DNA of 64,000 nucleotides from Oscillospiraceae bacterium (GCA_902778275.1 CACYXE010000010.1:38164-102163), one strand, 5' to 3'. Counted from the first letter of the stretch, positions 25,265-33,910 are shown. Program-made: numbers and translations. Notes: a model not told the origin generated them from the letters alone.

Positions 25265-26275
25265 ATGTTGATAAAGCTGATCTGCGCGTTTGTACTGGCC
25301 TTCCTGTTCGCGACGGCCTTCGGAAAGTTTTATATCCCCTGGCTGAGAAAGCAGAAAGCCGGACAGGAGATCCGCGAGGACGGTCCTACCTGGCATCTGT
25401 CCAAGAGCGGCACCCCCACCATGGGCGGTGTGATCTTCATCGGCGGCGTGACTCTGGTCTGTCTGACTTTAGGCTTTGAGGGAATGCTGCACGGGGAATT
25501 TGTCCACATCTTTGTTCTGCTTTTTGCCCTCGTATATGGTGTGATCGGTTTCCTGGACGACTGGGAGAAGATCAAAAAGAAGCAAAATCTGGGTCTGACC
25601 GCCAGAATGAAATTCCTGCTGCAGCTGGTGGCTGCGCTGGTCTTCGTGCTGCTGATGCGGCAGATCGGTTATCTGCGGCCCAACCTCTACGTACCGTTCT
25701 TCCATACCACCATCCACATGCCGGAGTGGCTGTATTTCGTATTTGCGGCCTTCGTCATCGTGGGCACGGTCAACGCCGTGAACATCACCGACGGCGTGGA
25801 CGGCCTTGCCACCGGTACCTCCATTCCTGTGTTCCTGTTCTTTGTAGTCATCAGTATGGCCTGGGGCAGGGAATACCTGCAGTTGGGCATCTTCGCCTCC
25901 GCCATGGTGGGCGGCCTGCTGGGTTTCCTGGTCTATAATTTCAATCCGGCCAAGGTGTTCATGGGCGATACCGGTTCGCTTTTCCTGGGCGGCGCGGTGG
26001 CTGCACTGGCTTTTGCCTACGATATACCGCTGATCCTCATTACCCTGGGCATCATCTATATCATCGAGACATTGTCCGATATCATCCAGGTGGGCTACTT
26101 CAAGCTCACCCACGGCAAGCGCGTTTTCCGCATGGCGCCTTTCCATCATCATCTGGAAATGGGCGGATGGACAGGAAAAAAGTGGAGTGAGAAAGAACTT
26201 TTTGTTCTCTTTACAGGCATATCTCTGGTCTTTGCCATCATATCCTTTATAGGGGTGTATCAGCGCTACCTGTGA
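25265..26275 (+). CDS. mraY: Phospho-MurNAc-pentapeptide translocase (MraY)
   Basis: A 336-aa membrane enzyme that makes lipid I from UDP-MurNAc-pentapeptide and undecaprenyl phosphate. About ten helices are visible. The catalytic motifs are present: GPTWHLSKSGTPTMGG, FLDDWEKIKKK, VNITDGVDGLATG, FMGDTGSLFLGG and the histidine motif MAPFHHHLEMGGW. ATG 25265 is preferred over GTG 25241 because TGGAGT (25254-25259) lies 5 nt before it. It is 27 bp after murE and 31 bp before ftsW. Confidence 0.96.
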   Translation: MLIKLICAFVLAFLFATAFGKFYIPWLRKQKAGQEIREDGPTWHLSKSGTPTMGGVIFIGGVTLVCLTLGFEGMLHGEFVHIFVLLFALVYGVIGFLDDWEKIKKKQNLGLTARMKFLLQLVAALVFVLLMRQIGYLRPNLYVPFFHTTIHMPEWLYFVFAAFVIVGTVNAVNITDGVDGLATGTSIPVFLFFVVISMAWGREYLQLGIFASAMVGGLLGFLVYNFNPAKVFMGDTGSLFLGGAVAALAFAYDIPLILITLGIIYIIETLSDIIQVGYFKLTHGKRVFRMAPFHHHLEMGGWTGKKWSEKELFVLFTGISLVFAIISFIGVYQRYL

Positions 26276-26306
26276 GGAATGCAAAGAAAGCCGGGGAGGT
26301 GGATGT

Positions 26307-27467
26307 ATGCGCTATGAAAGCGCCCGCCTCACCGACTTTCAAGCTGGACCCGCAACGGAGCGGCGAGGCGGCTTTGACAGCAGCTTCTTTCTGCTGGTCA
26401 TGCTGTTGTTGGTAATGGGCGTTGTGATGGTCCTGTCCTCCAGCTATGCCAGGGCCTATTACGATCCCGGAAACATTACCGGCGGCAATGCGGCGTATTA
26501 TTTTGTCCGGCAGCTGGTCTATGCGGTGCTGGGCACAGCGGGCATGCTGCTTGCGTCCCGGCTGCCGATGCCCTTTTACCGGCGCTATGCGTTTCCGTTC
26601 CTGCTGCTCACGCTGCTGCTGCTTTTGCTGGTGCCCTTTGTCGGGGTGAAGGCCAACGGTTCCCGCCGCTGGCTGGGTATCGGCGGCCTGACGCTGCAGC
26701 CCTCCGAGCTGGCAAAGCTGGCCGTGATCCTGTCCTTCTCCGTTCTGATCTGCCGTTTTCGTGACCGAATGCGCAGCTTCCGCTTCGGGATTATGCCATT
26801 TGCGGCCATCCTGGCCGTGATCGTGGGCCTTCTGGTGCTGGAACCCCATTTCTCCGCGTCCATCATCATTATCGCCCTGGGCGGCATAATGATGTTTCTC
26901 GGCGGCGCCGGGCTTGGCTGGTTTCTGGCGGCCATCGGCGCTGCCGGCGGGGCTTTGGCGGTACTGCTGACTTTTTTCCCTTACGCTTCCTCCCGGATCA
27001 ATACCTGGAGGGATCCGTTTTCCAGTTCTTCGGACGAGGGATATCAGATCGTGCAGTCTTTGTATTCCATCGGTTCCGGCGGCCTCAGCGGTCTGGGACT
27101 GGGCGGCGGCCGGCAGAAGTTTCTGTACCTGCCGGAGGAGCACAACGATTTTATTTTTTCTGTCATCTGTGAAGAGCTGGGCCTGATCGGCGGGGTACTG
27201 ATCCTCAGCCTGTTCGCGCTGCTGATCCTGCGGGGATATTGGATCGCGCTGCACTGCCGCAGCCGCTTCGCGTTTCTGGTCTGCGCGGGGATCAGCACTC
27301 TGTTGGCGATCCAGGTGTTTCTGAATGTGGCGGTGGTCACGAACCTGGTGCCGTGTACGGGCATTTCTCTTCCGTTTTTCAGCTATGGCGGCACGGCGCT
27401 GCTGATCCAGTTGGGGGAGATGGGCATCCTGCTCAGTGCGTCCAGAGATATATTGGTACAGCGATAG
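26307..27467 (+). CDS. ftsW: FtsW/RodA/SpoVE-type lipid II polymerase
   Basis: A 386-aa SEDS-family glycosyltransferase with about ten transmembrane helices that polymerises lipid II with its cognate class B PBP, probably the SpoVD-like protein encoded upstream. Conserved pieces are VMVLSSSYARAYY, the GSRRWLGIGGLTLQPSELAK loop, GYQIVQSLYSIGSGGLSGLG and the C-terminal TGISLPFFSYGGTALL. Position between mraY and murG is typical. Whether it is the vegetative FtsW or the sporulation SpoVE cannot be told from sequence. Confidence 0.93.
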   Translation: MRYESARLTDFQAGPATERRGGFDSSFFLLVMLLLVMGVVMVLSSSYARAYYDPGNITGGNAAYYFVRQLVYAVLGTAGMLLASRLPMPFYRRYAFPFLLLTLLLLLLVPFVGVKANGSRRWLGIGGLTLQPSELAKLAVILSFSVLICRFRDRMRSFRFGIMPFAAILAVIVGLLVLEPHFSASIIIIALGGIMMFLGGAGLGWFLAAIGAAGGALAVLLTFFPYASSRINTWRDPFSSSSDEGYQIVQSLYSIGSGGLSGLGLGGGRQKFLYLPEEHNDFIFSVICEELGLIGGVLILSLFALLILRGYWIALHCRSRFAFLVCAGISTLLAIQVFLNVAVVTNLVPCTGISLPFFSYGGTALLIQLGEMGILLSASRDILVQR

Positions 27468-27497
27468 GCTTGTCCTGTCGGAAAGGAACATATAGAA

Positions 27498-28619
27498 ATG
27501 AAATTTATCCTGACCTGCGGCGGAACCGCCGGACATATCAATCCCGCCCTGGCTGTGGCCGGGCGTTTGAGAGAACTGCTGCCCGATTGTGAGATCCTGT
27601 TTTTAGGCGCGGAAGGCAAGATGGAGATGGAGCTTGTACCCCGGGAGGGCTATGAGATCAAACCCCTGCGCATCACAAACATCAGCCGCGGGAAAAACCT
27701 TGAAGCGATCAAGCACAATCTGGCCACGCTGAAAAACGTGGTCGCCGCCGAGAAGGAGGCCAAACATATCATCCGCGCCTTCCAGCCGGATGCCGTGATC
27801 GGCACGGGCGGCTATGTGTGCTATCCGGTGCTGATGGCGGCCTCCAAGCTGGGGATCCCCACAGCGGTGCATGAAAGCAACGCGGTGCCCGGTCTTACCA
27901 CCAAAATGCTCGCCAAGCATGTGAAATGCGTGATGGTGGGCTTTGAGGACAGCCGCCAGTACTATCCCGACACAGAGAGCGTCACGGTGACCGGCACGCC
28001 CGTTCGGGGAGAATTTGCCTGCTATACCAAGGAATCGGCCAAGCAGGAGCTGGGGATCCCGGCAGATAAACCGCTGGTGGTCTCCGTGTGGGGATCCCTT
28101 GGCGCACGGCATATGAATGAGATCGTTACGGATATGCTGCCCTTCATGCTTGGACAACAGGAATTTCGCATGATCCACTCCGTCGGTACCCAATACCAAC
28201 AGGAGGTGGCGGAGAAACTCAATCGGCTGCAGATCGATCCGGCCGCCTGCGGAGCGGAGCTGCGCTCTTACATCTACGACATGCCGAGAGTGATGGCTGC
28301 GGCAGATCTGATCCTCTGCCGGGCGGGGGCCTCGACCCTGGCGGAGCTGTCCTATATGGGAAAGCCTGTCATTATTGTGCCTTCTCCCAATGTGACCAAC
28401 AACCACCAGGAGAAAAACGCCCGGGTCCTGGAAGCGGCCGGAGGCGCCAAGGTCCTGCTGGAAGGGGAATTCGACGCCTATACCCTCTTGAGCCTGGTCC
28501 GTGAGCTGCTGGCAGACCCGGAGGCCCTGGAAAACATGTCGGGGGCTATGGAGGCGCTTTCCGTGCCGGACGCCACCGATAAGATCTGCGATCGGATCCT
28601 TGAGATCTGCAGAAGCTGA
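27498..28619 (+). CDS. murG: UDP-GlcNAc:undecaprenyl-PP-MurNAc-pentapeptide transferase (MurG)
   Basis: A 373-aa peripheral membrane GT28 glycosyltransferase that converts lipid I to lipid II. The N-terminal glycine-rich CGGTAGHINPALAVAG, VIGTGGYVCYP and VHESNAVPGL mark the acceptor domain; RAGASTLAELSYMGKPVIIVPSP marks the UDP-GlcNAc site. AAAGGAA before ATG 27498 serves as ribosome site. After its stop comes a 72-bp gap with a hairpin over the next gene's ribosome site. Confidence 0.96.
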   Translation: MKFILTCGGTAGHINPALAVAGRLRELLPDCEILFLGAEGKMEMELVPREGYEIKPLRITNISRGKNLEAIKHNLATLKNVVAAEKEAKHIIRAFQPDAVIGTGGYVCYPVLMAASKLGIPTAVHESNAVPGLTTKMLAKHVKCVMVGFEDSRQYYPDTESVTVTGTPVRGEFACYTKESAKQELGIPADKPLVVSVWGSLGARHMNEIVTDMLPFMLGQQEFRMIHSVGTQYQQEVAEKLNRLQIDPAACGAELRSYIYDMPRVMAAADLILCRAGASTLAELSYMGKPVIIVPSPNVTNNHQEKNARVLEAAGGAKVLLEGEFDAYTLLSLVRELLADPEALENMSGAMEALSVPDATDKICDRILEICRS

Positions 28620-28642
28620 AATACGACAACTGAACAAAAATC

Positions 28643-28684
28643 CCCCCTGTGGCATAGGATGGCTTGATTTGAATGCACAGGGGG
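28643..28684 (+). promoter_or_regulatory. Hairpin sequestering the murA2 ribosome-binding site
   Basis: CCCCCTGTG (28643-28651) pairs perfectly with CACAGGGGG (28676-28684) across a 24-nt loop. The 3' arm contains the only ribosome site (AGGGGG) of murA2, whose ATG is at 28692, and TATTTTT follows. It can act as a translational switch, as a weak attenuator, or both. Confidence 0.55.
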
Positions 28685-28691
28685 TATTTTT

Positions 28692-29945
28692 ATGGAATTA
28701 TGGCATATCCGAGGCGAACAGCAGTTGGAGGGCAGCTGCTTCGTGCAGGGGTCCAAAAACGCGTCGCTTCCCATCCTGGCCGCCTCCATCCTGTGCCCTC
28801 TGCGCTGTGAACTGCTCCATGTGCCGCAGCTGCGGGATGTGGACGCGGCGTTGCGGATCCTGCGGCATCTGGGCTGCAAAGCGGAGCAGAGCGCCGGGCA
28901 TGTGTACATAGATTCCACGCAGCTTTCCTGCAGCGCCATACCCCATGAACTCATGGTGGAGATGCGCTCCTCCGTGATCTTCATGGGGGCCTTGATCGCC
29001 CGCTGCGGAGAGGCCCGTCTTTCGCTGCCCGGCGGCTGTCAATTGGGCAAACGTCCCATCGACCTGCATCTGTCCGCTCTTCGACAGATGGGCGCAGACA
29101 TTGAGGAAAACGGGGACGAGATCAGCTGCCGGGCATCCCATCTGCACGGGGCGGAGATCCTGTTTCCGTTTCCAAGCGTGGGTGCGACGGAAAACGCCAT
29201 GCTGGCGGCCTGTACGGCCAGAGGAGAGACGGTGATCCACGGCGCGGCGCGGGAGCCGGAGATCGTAGCGCTGCAAATGTTCCTCCGTTCTATGGGGGCG
29301 GCGGTCGGCGGCGCAGGCACGGATACTATCCGGATCACAGGCTTTCAGCCCAAAAAGCATACGGCATGTCGGATCATTCCGGATCGAATCGTAGGCGCGA
29401 CGATTGCCTGTGCCGCGGCAGCAAGCGGTGGAGATGTAGAATTAAAAGGCGTAGATCCCAAGCATTTTTCTACCGTTCTCTACTTCCTAAATCAGGCAGG
29501 CTGTGATATAATAAGCAGCACCCGCAGTGTGAGAGTCCGTTCCGCGGGGAAGCTGTATGGGATCGGGGCCTTGGAAACGGCGCCGTATCCGGGCTTCCCC
29601 ACAGACGCGCAGCCGGTTTTGATGGCTGCGCTTTTGAAGGCCAAGGGGCAGACGGTGATCACCGAAAACATTTTTGAAAACCGCTACCGCCAGGTGCCGG
29701 AGCTTCTGCGTCTGGGTGCGGATATCAGCCTTGACGGCAGGGAAGCGACGATCCGGGGCGTGGAGCGTCTGAGGGGCTCCGCTTTGACGGCTACAGACCT
29801 GCGGGGCGGCGCAGCGATGATCGTGGCCGGACTTGCAGCCCAGGGGGAAACGGTCATCTGTGACGATGGCCACATCACCCGCGGGTACGAGCACTTTGAC
29901 CGCTGCCTGCGTTCCCTGGGAGCGGACGTTTATTTGGAATACTGA
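28692..29945 (+). CDS. murA2: UDP-N-acetylglucosamine 1-carboxyvinyltransferase (MurA, copy 2)
   Basis: A second MurA paralogue, 417 aa, with the SKNASLP loop and the catalytic cysteine at about residue 116 in LPGGCQLGKRPID. Low-GC Gram-positives often carry two MurA enzymes of overlapping role. Here the gene occupies the place where many clusters have murB, between murG and ftsQ, although it is not a MurB. The ATG follows the AGGGGG site that lies in the hairpin at 28643-28684. The stop overlaps ftsQ (TGATG). It is more divergent from the copy at 808 than two recent duplicates would be. Confidence 0.92.
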   Translation: MELWHIRGEQQLEGSCFVQGSKNASLPILAASILCPLRCELLHVPQLRDVDAALRILRHLGCKAEQSAGHVYIDSTQLSCSAIPHELMVEMRSSVIFMGALIARCGEARLSLPGGCQLGKRPIDLHLSALRQMGADIEENGDEISCRASHLHGAEILFPFPSVGATENAMLAACTARGETVIHGAAREPEIVALQMFLRSMGAAVGGAGTDTIRITGFQPKKHTACRIIPDRIVGATIACAAAASGGDVELKGVDPKHFSTVLYFLNQAGCDIISSTRSVRVRSAGKLYGIGALETAPYPGFPTDAQPVLMAALLKAKGQTVITENIFENRYRQVPELLRLGADISLDGREATIRGVERLRGSALTATDLRGGAAMIVAGLAAQGETVICDDGHITRGYEHFDRCLRSLGADVYLEY

Positions 29946-30745
29946 TGAGCTTTGAGGATTTCGATATGCCGGAGAATTTACACAGCAGAGAGTCCGAAAC
30001 CAAACGGACCGGATATATGAAGCCCCGCCGCCGCAGCAGCTTCAGCGGACCGCTGATGTTTGTGATCGTGGTGGTGGCGGTGATTTTTGTGATGAGTGTT
30101 TTCTTCCGGGTCTCTGACATCCGGGTGGAGGGCAATACGCACTATACCGACGAGGAGATCATACGCGCGGTGGATATCGAAGAAGGGGATAACCTGTTCT
30201 TCTTCGACCGTTTTGCGGCGATCGGCCGCGCTTTCTCCAAGCTGCCCTATATCGAGCAGGTCTCCGTGGAACGCAGCCTGCCCAACCGCGTTGTCATCAC
30301 CGTGGAAGAGAGTACCGCTATGGCCTATCTGGAGCTGGGCGATGAGCAGTGGACACTGGACCATACCTGCAAGGTGCTGGGCAAAGCGGCCGAGGGCGAG
30401 ACGGAATTTCTGATCCCTGTGGTCGGTATCCGCCCGGGCACGCTGCTGATCGGGGAGCAGATGCATACCGAGGGCGAAGAGCAGGAGCCGGTGGATTATC
30501 TGGCGGAGATGCTGTATCAGATTCAGGAGCGCGGCCTGGCCTCTCTGGTGACCCGAATCGACTTTTCCAACTACAATAGCCCTGAGTTTTCATATGGCGG
30601 AAAATATACTGTGGTTCTGGGAAACAACCGGAACGTCGAGCACAAATTCGGTATGTTTGTGACCGTATTGGACATGCTGAAAGAGGGCGATGTAGGCATC
30701 ATCGATGTCTCTGACGGACGCACCGCACGTTTCAGCCCGAATTAA
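29945..30745 (+). CDS. ftsQ: Cell division protein FtsQ/DivIB
   Basis: A 266-aa bitopic membrane protein: basic cytoplasmic tail (KPRRRSSF), transmembrane helix at about residues 37-57 (PLMFVIVVVAVIFVMSVFF), then a POTRA domain starting VSDIRVEGNTHYTDEEI, and a beta domain ending at FDVSDG-like residues. It links to FtsL and DivIC in the divisome. ftsQ is followed not by ftsA but by a promoter and ftsZ. The ATG overlaps the murA2 stop by one base. Confidence 0.93.
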   Translation: MSFEDFDMPENLHSRESETKRTGYMKPRRRSSFSGPLMFVIVVVAVIFVMSVFFRVSDIRVEGNTHYTDEEIIRAVDIEEGDNLFFFDRFAAIGRAFSKLPYIEQVSVERSLPNRVVITVEESTAMAYLELGDEQWTLDHTCKVLGKAAEGETEFLIPVVGIRPGTLLIGEQMHTEGEEQEPVDYLAEMLYQIQERGLASLVTRIDFSNYNSPEFSYGGKYTVVLGNNRNVEHKFGMFVTVLDMLKEGDVGIIDVSDGRTARFSPN

Positions 30746-30795
30746 TTTGGGTGACAAAGTTCTTACAAAAGTTTTCGCAAAATTTAAAAAACCTA

Positions 30796-30824
30796 TTGAC
30801 CATTACCGAAAAATGTAATAATAT
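30796..30824 (+). promoter_or_regulatory. Sigma-A promoter of ftsZ
   Basis: TTGACC (30796-30801) and TAATAT (30819-30824) with a 17-bp spacer, in the 143-bp AT-rich gap between ftsQ and ftsZ. The leader is about 60 nt and ends in AGGAGG (30877-30882) before ATG 30889. Confidence 0.7.
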
Positions 30825-30888
30825 ATGTGATACTGAAACTTGTTGTTAAACACGTGCAGTGCTGCAATCATAGACAGGAGGCAATAGT

Positions 30889-32058
30889 ATGGATTTCAAG
30901 GCCGAAACTGGTCCGGAAAATGTAGTAACGATCAAAGTCGTTGGTGTCGGCGGCGCCGGCAACAACGTTGTAAACAGAATGGTGAAAGCCGGCACCCAGG
31001 GTGTCGAGTTTATTGCCATCAATACGGACAAGCAGGCTCTGGCGGTCTCCAATGCGGATCAGAAGATCCAGATCGGGGAGAAGATGACCCACGGCCAGGG
31101 CGCCGGTTCCGATCCCGAGATCGGCAAGCGCTCCGCGGAAGAGAGCCGCAATAACATTGCCAAGGCCATTGAAGATGCGGATATGGTCTTTATTACCGCC
31201 GGTATGGGCGGCGGCACCGGTACAGGCGCTGCTCCCACTGTGGCTGAGATCGCCCGGGAAGCCGGGATCCTCACCGTCGGCGTTGTGACCAAGCCCTTCA
31301 AGTTCGAGGGCAAGCGCCGTATGGATCAGGCCAATGTGGGCGTAAAGGATCTGCTGGGCCGGGTGGACTCCCTGCTCATCATCCCCAATGACCGTCTGAA
31401 ATTCGCCACCGACCAGAAGGTCACGCTGGCAAACGCCTTTGAGATCGCGGACGATGTGCTGCGCCAGGCTGTGACCAGCATTTCCGATCTGATCAAGAAC
31501 ACCGGCTTTATCAATCTGGACTTCGCCGATGTGACCTGCATCATGAAGAACGCTGGCTTTGCCCACATGGGCGTTGGCCATGCCGCCGGCAAGGGCAAGG
31601 CGGAAGACGCCGCCCGCATGGCTGTCGCCAGCCCTCTGATGGAGACCTCCATCAACGGCGCCCGCGGCGTACTCATCAACATCACCGGTTCCGAGGATAT
31701 GGGCCTGGAGGATGTGGAGGCCGCTGCCAACCTGGTGCAGGAGGCTGCGCACCCCGAAGCCAACATCATCTTCGGTGCCACATTTGATGACTCCATGCAG
31801 GATGAGATCCGCGTTACCGTGATTGCCACCGGTTTTGAAGATAACGCAGGTATGGCCGAGAAGGCCGCCGGGCAGCAGCCTGTCCGCCCGGTGAACGCCA
31901 AGCCCCAGGGCCTGTTTACCGGCGCTGCCGAGAAGGCTGCCGCGGCTTCCGCGGTCCCGCCTCCCATCGCCGAGGAGCCTGAGACTCCCGCCCCTGCTCC
32001 CGAGGCGCCGCCGGAGGATCCCTTCGACAGCATCTTCAAGATCTTCAACACGAAGTAA
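30889..32058 (+). CDS. ftsZ: Cell division GTPase FtsZ
   Basis: A 389-aa tubulin homologue that forms the Z-ring. The GTP-binding tubulin signature GGGTGTG is at residues 107-113; the N-terminal [17 protein letters not shown] and the T7 loop NLDFADV are intact. The polymerising core ends near residue 320. It is followed by a Pro/Ala/Glu linker and a short tail [10 protein letters not shown], the expected site for FtsA/SepF-type tethers. The gene has its own promoter and terminator. No ftsA is nearby. Confidence 0.98.
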   Translation: MDFKAETGPENVVTIKVVGVGGAGNNVVNRMVKAGTQGVEFIAINTDKQALAVSNADQKIQIGEKMTHGQGAGSDPEIGKRSAEESRNNIAKAIEDADMVFITAGMGGGTGTGAAPTVAEIAREAGILTVGVVTKPFKFEGKRRMDQANVGVKDLLGRVDSLLIIPNDRLKFATDQKVTLANAFEIADDVLRQAVTSISDLIKNTGFINLDFADVTCIMKNAGFAHMGVGHAAGKGKAEDAARMAVASPLMETSINGARGVLINITGSEDMGLEDVEAAANLVQEAAHPEANIIFGATFDDSMQDEIRVTVIATGFEDNAGMAEKAAGQQPVRPVNAKPQGLFTGAAEKAAAASAVPPPIAEEPETPAPAPEAPPEDPFDSIFKIFNTK

Positions 32059-32071
32059 AAGAAAACATTTT

Positions 32072-32106
32072 AAAAAGAGCTCCCCGGGTCCGGGGAGCTC
32101 TTTTTG
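32072..32106 (+). terminator. Rho-independent terminator after ftsZ
   Basis: AAAAAGAGCTCCCCGG (32072-32087), a two-base loop, and its complement running into TTTTT (to 32105). It is perfectly symmetric, so it could also work on the minus strand. Confidence 0.92.
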
Positions 32107-32148
32107 TGCGGAAAAAGCCGTTTGCTTATGGCTTTCCTCATTTTGATG

Positions 32149-32157
32149 TGGTATAAT
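32149..32157 (+). promoter_or_regulatory. Extended -10 promoter of yihY
   Basis: TGGTATAAT (32149-32157) is a perfect TATAAT with the TG extension. No good -35 is seen at 17 bp, which is usual for extended -10 promoters. The start codon of yihY is at 32213. Confidence 0.5.
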
Positions 32158-32212
32158 ATGGCGTCTTTTCAATACACTAATATGGGATCATTTTTGCAGA
32201 ACGGAGTCAGGC

Positions 32213-33046
32213 ATGGGGAACTTCGTACGCATTTTGCGTGCACTCGTAGATCAATATACGAAGAGGCGGATACCGAAGGCGTCAGCTGCTTTGTCATACT
32301 ATCTGACCATGACGCTTTTCCCGGTGATCATTTGTCTCTATGTTTTGTTGGGCGACAACTATGACCGCTCCATGCAGATCCTGGATTTTGTGGAGCAGTT
32401 TCTCAGCGCGGATACCACCATGTTGATCCGGCGCTTTATCATCCACGTAGCGGCCAGCAGCAGCACGGCCCTGCTGATCGCCGCGTTGATGGTGCTTGTG
32501 ACGTCCGCCTCGGCTGCGGTCCGCACGCTGCAGAGCACCATCGGAGAGATGCAGGGCGGTCAGCGGTTCCAGGGTCTGACGGATCTGCTGTTCAGCGTGA
32601 TCTTTTCCCTGGCCTTTCTGGCGGCCATGTATTTTGCCATCCTGGTCATGTTTACAGGACGAGATTTCCTGGAATGGATCAACGGGTATCTGCCCTTTGT
32701 CGACGTGCGCAGCTCCTGGCGTTGGCTGCGCTTTCTCCTGCTGGGTGGGATCGAGCTGGTGATCTTCTGGAGCGTTTACGAAGTCTCCAAGCGCCGCTGC
32801 GACAATTATTCCACCCTGCCGGGGGCGATCCTTTCCACCCTGGCGATGGTCGCCATGAGCTCGTTGTTTTCCATTTTCATTGCGGTCTCCGCCCGCTATC
32901 CGCTGGTGTACGGCTCCCTGGCCTCCCTGGTTCTGCTTATGTTCTGGCTGTATCTGAGTTGTCAGATCATCTTTCTGGGCGCCGCGCTGAACGTGGTGCT
33001 GCGGGATGTCCTTCCGCCAAAATCGGAGAATATGGAAGAAACATGA
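32213..33046 (+). CDS. YihY/BrkB-family integral membrane protein
   Basis: A 277-aa membrane protein of the YihY (UPF0761, formerly RNase BN-like) family. Six helices are visible. Landmarks are KASAALSYYLTMTLFPVIICL near the N-terminus and YPLVYGSLASLVLLMFWLYLSCQIIFLGAALN near the C-terminus, the latter being the family's most conserved stretch. Function is unsettled; the old tRNA-nuclease label was withdrawn for E. coli. An ATG in another frame at 32104 is rejected. The gene converges on the SLOG-family gene, sharing a bidirectional hairpin that covers both stops. Confidence 0.87.
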   Translation: MGNFVRILRALVDQYTKRRIPKASAALSYYLTMTLFPVIICLYVLLGDNYDRSMQILDFVEQFLSADTTMLIRRFIIHVAASSSTALLIAALMVLVTSASAAVRTLQSTIGEMQGGQRFQGLTDLLFSVIFSLAFLAAMYFAILVMFTGRDFLEWINGYLPFVDVRSSWRWLRFLLLGGIELVIFWSVYEVSKRRCDNYSTLPGAILSTLAMVAMSSLFSIFIAVSARYPLVYGSLASLVLLMFWLYLSCQIIFLGAALNVVLRDVLPPKSENMEET

Positions 33047-33071
33047 GCCGCTGCCAAAAGCAGCGGCTCAT
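33043..33071. terminator. Shared hairpin between convergent yihY and SLOG gene
   Basis: ATGAGCCGCTGC (33043-33054), loop CAAAA, GCAGCGGCTCAT (33060-33071): a 12-bp perfect stem that includes both genes' stop codons. The T-run is poor on both sides, so termination strength is uncertain. Confidence 0.55.
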
Positions 33072-33568
33072 ATGTCTATAAGGATCACGGTGCATTCCCG
33101 GCGCTGAGCGTACAGGATGGTGCTCATGGTGCCGCCCGGGCGGCCGTCATAACAGGCCAGCAGCAGGGAAGAACGGTCCACCATATAACGGTTCCGCCGC
33201 AGCATACAGTCCGGCGTATAATTGATCTGCAAAACGTTCACCCGGTCACAGCTGTCCAGAAGCCGATTGTATCGCTGACGCTGCTGGATCTTCCACTTGT
33301 CCGGCTGAGTGCCGCAGGGGATCGCAGCTTCCAGGCTCACATCCGCATACCGCCGGCGGAGATCCAGGACCGCCTCGGCAAAATACATGTCGCAGCCCTC
33401 CGCCATACCGCAGAGAAAGCGCCGGTAGCCCGCCTCATAGATCCCCTCCAGGCGGGAGGCCAATTCCTCCTTCAGCGCAAGACAGCGAGGGTCGTTTTCA
33501 TTTGTGCCCCAGGGCAGCTTCGCGGGTCTGTGCCCGGTAAAGCAGCAGGTATTTTCGCGCGTTTCCAT
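33068..33568 (-). CDS. SLOG-family protein (DUF1273/YpsA-like)
   Basis: A 166-aa cytoplasmic Rossmann-like protein. The start TCCFTGHRPAKLPWG, the GMAEGCDMYFAEAVL nucleotide-binding segment, and DRSSLLLACYDGRPGGTMSTI near the C-terminus are the conserved features of DUF1273 proteins in the SLOG superfamily, which is predicted to bind nucleotides or NAD/ADP-ribose derivatives. Bacillus YpsA, a relative, affects cell division; no function is proven here. It has an excellent promoter divergent from the FMN riboswitch. Confidence 0.82.
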   Translation of the reverse strand: METRENTCCFTGHRPAKLPWGTNENDPRCLALKEELASRLEGIYEAGYRRFLCGMAEGCDMYFAEAVLDLRRRYADVSLEAAIPCGTQPDKWKIQQRQRYNRLLDSCDRVNVLQINYTPDCMLRRNRYMVDRSSLLLACYDGRPGGTMSTILYAQRRECTVILIDI

Positions 33569-33597
33569 GGCGGCCTCCGTACGCTTTTTTCAGGTTC

Positions 33598-33626
33598 AGT
33601 ATACCTTGAAAAAGAGGACTTGTCAA
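33598..33626 (-). promoter_or_regulatory. Consensus sigma-A promoter of the SLOG gene
   Basis: On the minus strand TTGACA (33626-33621) and TATACT (33603-33598) are 17 bp apart. The -35 overlaps the -35 of the divergent ribU promoter. Confidence 0.8.
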
Positions 33627-33648
33627 AACAAGCCTGCGGTGCTATAAT
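33620..33648 (+). promoter_or_regulatory. Sigma-A promoter of the FMN riboswitch-ribU unit
   Basis: TTGTCA (33620-33625), 17-bp spacer, perfect TATAAT (33643-33648). The FMN aptamer begins right at the predicted start region (33655). Confidence 0.8.
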
Positions 33649-33654
33649 ACGACT

Positions 33655-33787
33655 ATCTTCAGGGCAGGGTGCAATTCCCGACCGGCGGTATAAGAGATGG
33701 TGATAGCGCATCTCCTGAGTCCGCGAGCCGCAAGGCATGATCCGGTGCGATCCCGGGACCGACAGTATAGTCTGGATGGAAGAAGAT
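33655..33787 (+). ncRNA. FMN riboswitch (RFN element)
   Basis: Classic RFN aptamer: P1 arms ATCTTC (33655-33660) and GAAGAT (33782-33787) enclose the conserved blocks AGGGCAGGGTGCAATTCCCG, ACCGGCGGTA, AGTCCGCGAGCCGC, GATCCGGTGCGATCCCGGG and ACCGACAGTATAGTCTGGATG. It senses FMN and controls ribU. The 3' P1 arm GAAGAT can instead pair with ATCTTC inside the downstream terminator (33880-33885), so FMN binding should free the terminator and stop transcription. Confidence 0.97.
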
Positions 33788-33865
33788 GAGGAAACCCATA
33801 TTCGTGCATGCTGCGGTATGCACGCGCTTCCGATTTGATATTCCTGTTGTCCTGTACATTCTCAC

Positions 33866-33899
33866 GCCTGAAGATGATGATCTTCAGGCAACTTTTTTT
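33866..33899 (+). terminator. FMN-controlled intrinsic terminator before ribU
   Basis: GCCTGAAGAT (33866-33875), loop GATG, ATCTTCAGGC (33880-33889), then AAC and seven T (33893-33899). The ribosome site GGAGG follows immediately, giving transcription attenuation by FMN. Confidence 0.9.
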
Positions 33900-33910
33900 G
33901 GAGGTATGTT

